A stretch of DNA of 64,000 bases from Pseudomonas sp. MN1F (GTDB taxonomy: Bacteria > Pseudomonadota > Gammaproteobacteria > Pseudomonadales > Pseudomonadaceae). Location: positions 186,001 to 250,000 of the forward strand of contig NZ_VZII01000009.1 of assembly GCF_009391885.1 (NCBI RefSeq), in the 5' to 3' direction. Under the pieces are notes generated by a model that saw only the letters and a program-made list of their open reading frames with translations, made no database searches and was not told where the DNA came from. Each line of letters begins with the position of its first letter. The stretch's first letter is position 1. Positions 59,992-64,000 of this stretch are shown in pieces. The position numbers and the translations under genes were made by a program.

Positions 59992-60066
59992 GGCCTCATC
60001 GCGGATAAATCCGCTCCTACAATGACCGCTCACCTGATTAGGAGCGGATTTATCCGCGATGAGGCC
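59992..60066. repeat. Pair of REP elements in inverted orientation
   Basis: GGCCTCATCGCGGATAAATC... (28 bases, 59992-60019) and its exact reverse complement (60039-60066), separated by 19 bases. It contains GCGGATAAATCCGCTCCTA, the P. putida REP type. The pair can form one long hairpin and is placed between divergent glnA and thiI. Confidence 0.92.
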
Positions 60067-60149
60067 GGCACAGGCACTGCAAATTCTGTCTCCCACATTT
60101 ATCTCAAAGCTTCTGATCAAAAGTTGGTCAAATCCTGAGCAATTTCCGC

Positions 60150-60155
60150 TATAAT
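60150..60155 (+). promoter_or_regulatory. Putative -10 element of thiI
   Basis: A perfect TATAAT at 60150-60155, 45 bases before the thiI start. No good -35 at 16-18 bp; the nearest TTGGTC at 60124-60129 gives a 20-bp spacer. Confidence 0.5.
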
Positions 60156-60200
60156 TCGCGCCCCTCATTTTCGGCAGGCCCTGCGCGCGCTGTTAACCCA

Positions 60201-61655
60201 ATGAAACTTATCGTCAAAGTCTTCCCAGAAATCACCATCAAGAGCCGGCCGGTGCGCAAGCGCTTCATCCGCCAGCTCGGCAAGAACATCCGCAACGTGC
60301 TCAAGGATCTTGATCCAGAGCTCGCGGTCGATGGTGTCTGGGACAATCTCGAGGTGGTTACCCGCGTCGAAGACGAGAAGGTCCAGCGCGAGATGATCGA
60401 GCGCCTCACCTGCACCCCGGGCATCACCCACTTCCTGCAGGTCGATGAGTACCCGCTGGGTGACTTCGACGACATCGTCGCCAAGTGCAAGCACCACTTC
60501 GGCCACCTGCTGGCCGGCAAGCGCTTCTCGGTGCGCTGCAAACGCGGCGGCCACCACGACTTCACCTCGATGGACGTCGACCGCTACGTCGGCAGCCAGC
60601 TGCGCCAGCAGTGCGGCGCCGCCGGCATCGACCTGAAGACGCCGGAAGTCGTGGTGCGCATGGAAATCCGCGACCAGCGCCTGTATGTGATCCACAACCA
60701 GCACAACGGCATCGGCGGCTACCCGCTGGGCGCCCTGGAGCAGACCCTGGTGCTGATGTCCGGTGGTTTCGATTCCACCGTGGCGGCCTACCAGATGATG
60801 CGCCGCGGCCTGATGACCCACTTCTGCTTCTTCAACCTCGGCGGCCGTGCCCACGAGCTGGGCGTGATGGAAGTCGCCCACTACCTGTGGAAAAAGTACG
60901 GCAGCAGCCAGCGCGTGCTGTTCATCAGCGTGCCGTTCGAAGAAGTGGTCGGCGAGATCCTCAACAAGGTCGACAACAGCTACATGGGCGTGACCCTCAA
61001 GCGCATGATGTTGCGCGGTGCCGCGCACATGGCCGAGCGCCTGCAGATCGACGCGCTGGTCACCGGCGAGGCGATTTCCCAGGTCTCCAGCCAGACCCTG
61101 CCGAACCTGTCGATCATCGACTCGGCCACCGACAAGCTGGTGCTGCGCCCGTTGCTGGCCAGCCACAAGCAGGACATCATCGACCAGGCGACCGAAATCG
61201 GCACCGCCGACTTCGCCAAGCACATGCCGGAATACTGCGGCGTGATCTCGGTGAACCCGACCACCCATGCCAAGCGTCACCGCATGGAGCACGAAGAAAA
61301 GCAGTTCGACATGGCCGTGCTGGAACGTGCCCTGGAGCGTGCCAAGTTCATCTCCATCGACCATGTGATCGATGAGCTGGGCAAGGACATCGAAGTCGAG
61401 GAAGTGGCCGAGGCACTGCCGGGCCAGATCGTCATCGACATTCGTCACCCCGATGCCCAGGAAGACGAACCTCTGGTGCTCGAAGGTATCGAAGTCCAGG
61501 CCATGCCGTTCTATGCGATCAACAGCAAGTTCAAGCACCTGGACCCTACGCGCCAGTACTTGCTGTATTGCGACAAAGGTGTGATGAGCCGTTTGCACGC
61601 ACACCACCTGCTCAGTGAGGGACATGCCAATGTGCGTGTTTATCGTCCGACATAA
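60201..61655 (+). CDS. thiI: tRNA 4-thiouridine sulfurtransferase
   Basis: 484 residues. N-terminal ferredoxin-like and THUMP domains (about 1-165), a PP-loop ATPase domain with SGGFDS (about 187-192) and a C-terminal rhodanese domain with catalytic Cys457 in YCDKGVMS. Makes 4-thiouridine at tRNA position 8 and supplies sulfur for thiamine. ATG 60201. Transcribed divergently from glnA across a 472-base region with REP elements. Confidence 0.96.
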   Translation: MKLIVKVFPEITIKSRPVRKRFIRQLGKNIRNVLKDLDPELAVDGVWDNLEVVTRVEDEKVQREMIERLTCTPGITHFLQVDEYPLGDFDDIVAKCKHHFGHLLAGKRFSVRCKRGGHHDFTSMDVDRYVGSQLRQQCGAAGIDLKTPEVVVRMEIRDQRLYVIHNQHNGIGGYPLGALEQTLVLMSGGFDSTVAAYQMMRRGLMTHFCFFNLGGRAHELGVMEVAHYLWKKYGSSQRVLFISVPFEEVVGEILNKVDNSYMGVTLKRMMLRGAAHMAERLQIDALVTGEAISQVSSQTLPNLSIIDSATDKLVLRPLLASHKQDIIDQATEIGTADFAKHMPEYCGVISVNPTTHAKRHRMEHEEKQFDMAVLERALERAKFISIDHVIDELGKDIEVEEVAEALPGQIVIDIRHPDAQEDEPLVLEGIEVQAMPFYAINSKFKHLDPTRQYLLYCDKGVMSRLHAHHLLSEGHANVRVYRPT

Positions 61656-61782
61656 GACGCCAGGGCTGTATGGCGGCAGCATCCGCCATCGCCCTCCCGA
61701 CCATCGGGCCCGCTGAGCCTCAAACCGTACATATTCGCCGCCTACACTGGCGGCAACCGAATCCTCTGATCGAGATACAGTT

Positions 61783-63606
61783 GTGATCGAAAATCTGCGT
61801 AACATCGCCATCATCGCCCACGTTGACCATGGTAAAACCACCCTGGTCGACAAACTCCTGCGTCAGTCCGGCACCCTGGAGCGTAACGAGCTCAACGACG
61901 AGCGCGTCATGGACTCCAACGACCAGGAAAAAGAGCGCGGTATTACCATTCTGGCGAAAAACACCGCCATCAACTGGAACGGCTACCACATCAACATCGT
62001 CGACACCCCCGGCCACGCCGACTTCGGTGGCGAGGTTGAGCGTGTAATGTCGATGGTCGACTCCGTGCTGCTGCTGGTAGACGCCCAGGACGGCCCGATG
62101 CCGCAAACCCGCTTCGTGACCAAGAAGGCCTTCGAAGCCGGCCTGAAGCCGATCGTCGTGATCAACAAGGTTGACCGCCCGGGCGCGCGTCCTGACTGGG
62201 TTCTGGACCAGATCTTCGACCTGTTCGACAACCTCGGTGCCACCGACGAGCAGCTGGACTTCAAAGTCGTCTACGCCTCGGCCCTGAACGGCATCGCCGG
62301 TCTGGACCACACCGCCATGGGCGACGACATGACTGCCCTGTACCAGGCTGTCATCGACCACGTTCCAGCGCCAGCTGTTGACCGTGACGGCCCGTTCCAG
62401 ATGCAGATCTCCGCACTGGACTACAACAGCTTCCTGGGCGTGATCGGTGTTGGCCGTATTGCCCGTGGTCGCATCAAGCCGAACACCCCGGTTGTCGCCA
62501 TCGACGCTGACGGCAAGAAGCGTAACGGCCGTATCCTCAAGCTGATGGGCCACCACGGCCTGCACCGCGTCGACGTCGAAGAAGCCCAGGCTGGCGACAT
62601 CGTCTGCATCAGCGGTTTCGACGAGCTGTTCATCTCCGACACCCTGTGCGACCCGACTGCTGTCGAGGCGATGAAGCCGCTGACCGTTGACGAGCCTACC
62701 GTTTCGATGACCTTCCAGGTCAACGACTCGCCGTTCTGCGGCAAGGAAGGCAAGTTCGTCACCAGCCGTAACATCAAGGACCGTCTGGACAAGGAGCTGC
62801 TGTACAACGTTGCCCTGCGCGTTGAAGAAACCGACTCCCCAGACAAGTTCAAGGTGTCGGGCCGTGGCGAGCTGCACCTCTCGGTACTGATCGAAACCAT
62901 GCGTCGCGAAGGCTTCGAACTGGCCCTGGGCCGTCCGGAAGTGATCATCCGTGAAGTCGACGGCGTGAAGCAGGAACCGTTCGAAAACGTTACCATCGAC
63001 ATCCCTGAAGAATCCCAGGGCAAGGTCATGGAAGAGATGGGCCTGCGTAAAGGCGACCTGACCAACATGGTCCCGGATGGCAAGGGCCGTGTACGCCTGG
63101 AATACAACATCCCGGCTCGTGGTCTGATCGGTTTCCGTAACCAGTTCCTGACCCTGACCAACGGTGCAGGCATCCTGACTTCGATCTTCGATCGCTACGA
63201 CACCGTGAAGTCCGGCCACATGTCCGGCCGTCAGAACGGCGTACTGGTTTCGGTCGAAACCGGCAAGGCGCTGACCTACTCGCTGGAAACCCTGCAGGCG
63301 CGCGGCAAGCTGTTCGTCGAGCACGGTCAAGAGATCTACAACGGTCAGATCATCGGCCAGAACAGCCGCGACAACGACCTGGGCGTCAACCCTACCAAGG
63401 GCAAGAAGCTCGACAACATGCGTGCTTCGGGTAAAGACGAAGTCATCGCCCTGGTTCCGCCAGTTCGCTTCACCCTGGAACAGGCTCTGGAATACATCCA
63501 GGAAGACGAGCTGTGCGAAGTAACGCCGAAGTCCATCCGTCTTCGCAAGAAGATCCTAGACGAAAGCGAGCGTACCCGCGCTGCCAAAAAAGCCAAGAAC
63601 AGCTAA
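61783..63606 (+). CDS. typA: Translational GTPase TypA/BipA
   Basis: 607 residues; ribosome-binding GTPase needed for stress and low temperature growth. G1 [10 protein letters not shown] (about 12-21), the switch region RGITI, G3 [16 protein letters not shown]4 NKVDRPGAR are followed by EF-G-like domains and the BipA-specific C-terminal domain ([20 protein letters not shown]). The start is GTG at 61783 ([14 protein letters not shown] follows). Single gene, ended by a strong terminator. Confidence 0.97.
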   Translation: MIENLRNIAIIAHVDHGKTTLVDKLLRQSGTLERNELNDERVMDSNDQEKERGITILAKNTAINWNGYHINIVDTPGHADFGGEVERVMSMVDSVLLLVDAQDGPMPQTRFVTKKAFEAGLKPIVVINKVDRPGARPDWVLDQIFDLFDNLGATDEQLDFKVVYASALNGIAGLDHTAMGDDMTALYQAVIDHVPAPAVDRDGPFQMQISALDYNSFLGVIGVGRIARGRIKPNTPVVAIDADGKKRNGRILKLMGHHGLHRVDVEEAQAGDIVCISGFDELFISDTLCDPTAVEAMKPLTVDEPTVSMTFQVNDSPFCGKEGKFVTSRNIKDRLDKELLYNVALRVEETDSPDKFKVSGRGELHLSVLIETMRREGFELALGRPEVIIREVDGVKQEPFENVTIDIPEESQGKVMEEMGLRKGDLTNMVPDGKGRVRLEYNIPARGLIGFRNQFLTLTNGAGILTSIFDRYDTVKSGHMSGRQNGVLVSVETGKALTYSLETLQARGKLFVEHGQEIYNGQIIGQNSRDNDLGVNPTKGKKLDNMRASGKDEVIALVPPVRFTLEQALEYIQEDELCEVTPKSIRLRKKILDESERTRAAKKAKNS

Positions 63607-63624
63607 GTTAGTTCAGGCTGAATG

Positions 63625-63659
63625 AAAACGCCCCCGGTCGAAAGGCCGGGGGCGTTTTT
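63625..63659 (+). terminator. Rho-independent terminator after typA
   Basis: AAAACGCCCCCGG (63625-63637) pairs with CCGGGGGCGTTTT (63646-63658) in a perfect 13-bp stem with an eight-base loop and a T run. Confidence 0.95.
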
Positions 63660-63736
63660 GTTTATGCGGCATCCGCTGGCGGCCTGTCGAGGTGTTGTCT
63701 AGGCTGATGAGCTTTATCTTCAAGGAAGAAGGCTTC

Positions 63737-64000
63737 ATGAATGTTCGCTTGGTATTCGCGAGTGCCTGTCTGATCGCCAGCTTCCATGCCAGCGGCCAGC
63801 AGGACTGCGCCGGCCTGCGCCCGCAGGAAGTGGTCAGGTGCTACATCGGCAATGTTCGACAGGCGCCACTGGATGCCCAACTGTTCGAACAGACGTCATC
63901 GCCTGACTACAGGTTCCTGGCGTTTCACATGACCTCACAGCAATGGGCGCCGGCCCCGGTCACTGAGCCACGCGAATGGAAGCACGATGTCGAGTTGTAC
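63737..64000 (+). CDS. Exported protein, possibly PqaA-like (partial)
   Basis: The 88 codons in the window begin with a short signal peptide (about 1-20, ending ASG). The following residues carry CAGLRPQEVVRCYIGN and then FLAFHMTSQQWAPAPVTEPREWKHDVELY, shared in style with the PhoPQ-activated pathogenicity-related protein family (the QxW-x-P and W-x-H-x-V-x-x-Y pattern). The ATG is at 63737. Cut by the window edge, so family assignment is tentative. Confidence 0.5.
   Translation, partial: MNVRLVFASACLIASFHASGQQDCAGLRPQEVVRCYIGNVRQAPLDAQLFEQTSSPDYRFLAFHMTSQQWAPAPVTEPREWKHDVELY

Overview
The window looks like the chromosome of a member of the Pseudomonas putida group. It is GC-rich, and housekeeping genes follow recognisable Pseudomonas order (pilQ-aroK-aroB-damX-like-gltB-gltD-hemE; betT/betI-betB-betA; secB-grxC-rhodanese-gpmI-envC-ctpA; ntrC-ntrB-glnA-thiI-typA). 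It also carries P. putida-type REP palindromes containing GCGGATAAATCCGCTCCTA. This assignment is from remembered synteny and repeats; no search was run. No rRNA, tRNA, CRISPR array, insertion sequence or prophage was seen. LAYOUT: 1-11.1 kb: end of the type IV pilus secretin gene, shikimate genes aroK and aroB, a SPOR-domain ATPase, glutamate synthase gltBD and hemE. 11.3-22.6 kb: an accessory block with a secreted lytic polysaccharide monooxygenase (LPMO, AA10 family) of the GbpA/CbpD kind, a small cytochrome b561, and a tightly packed type II secretion operon gspC-D-E-F-G-H-I-J-K-L-M. 22.6-33.4 kb: divergent MFS exporter/LysR pair, orphan ParA-like ATPase, a decayed higB toxin with an intact higA antitoxin, trxC, selO, an mscK-type channel and a K+/H+ antiporter. 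33.5-40.1 kb: glycine betaine synthesis genes betA, betB, betI with divergent betT around a perfect 20-bp BetI-type operator. 40.1-46.3 kb: a 1,550-residue toxin-like protein converging on a secreted trypsin-like protease. 46.3-54.2 kb: yibQ, ctpA, envC, gpmI, then rhodanese, grxC, secB, trmL, a small membrane protein and a three-copy 60-bp tandem repeat. 54.2-59.8 kb: ntrC-ntrB, then two lipoprotein genes (exported chorismate mutase and a cupin) placed between ntrB and glnA, with an 86-bp duplicate of the glnA 3' end. 60.2-64 kb: thiI, typA and the start of a PqaA-like gene. HOW THE GENES WORK TOGETHER: gltBD, glnA and ntrBC form the nitrogen assimilation core; glnA has a visible sigma-54 promoter and an upstream NtrC-type dyad. 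The bet genes, mscK and the cvrA-type antiporter are osmotic and ion homeostasis functions. The most interesting unit is the LPMO-cytochrome b561-T2SS cassette, which reads as a self-contained chitin or polysaccharide oxidation and secretion module. The glnA 3' duplication is the clearest scar of recent rearrangement.
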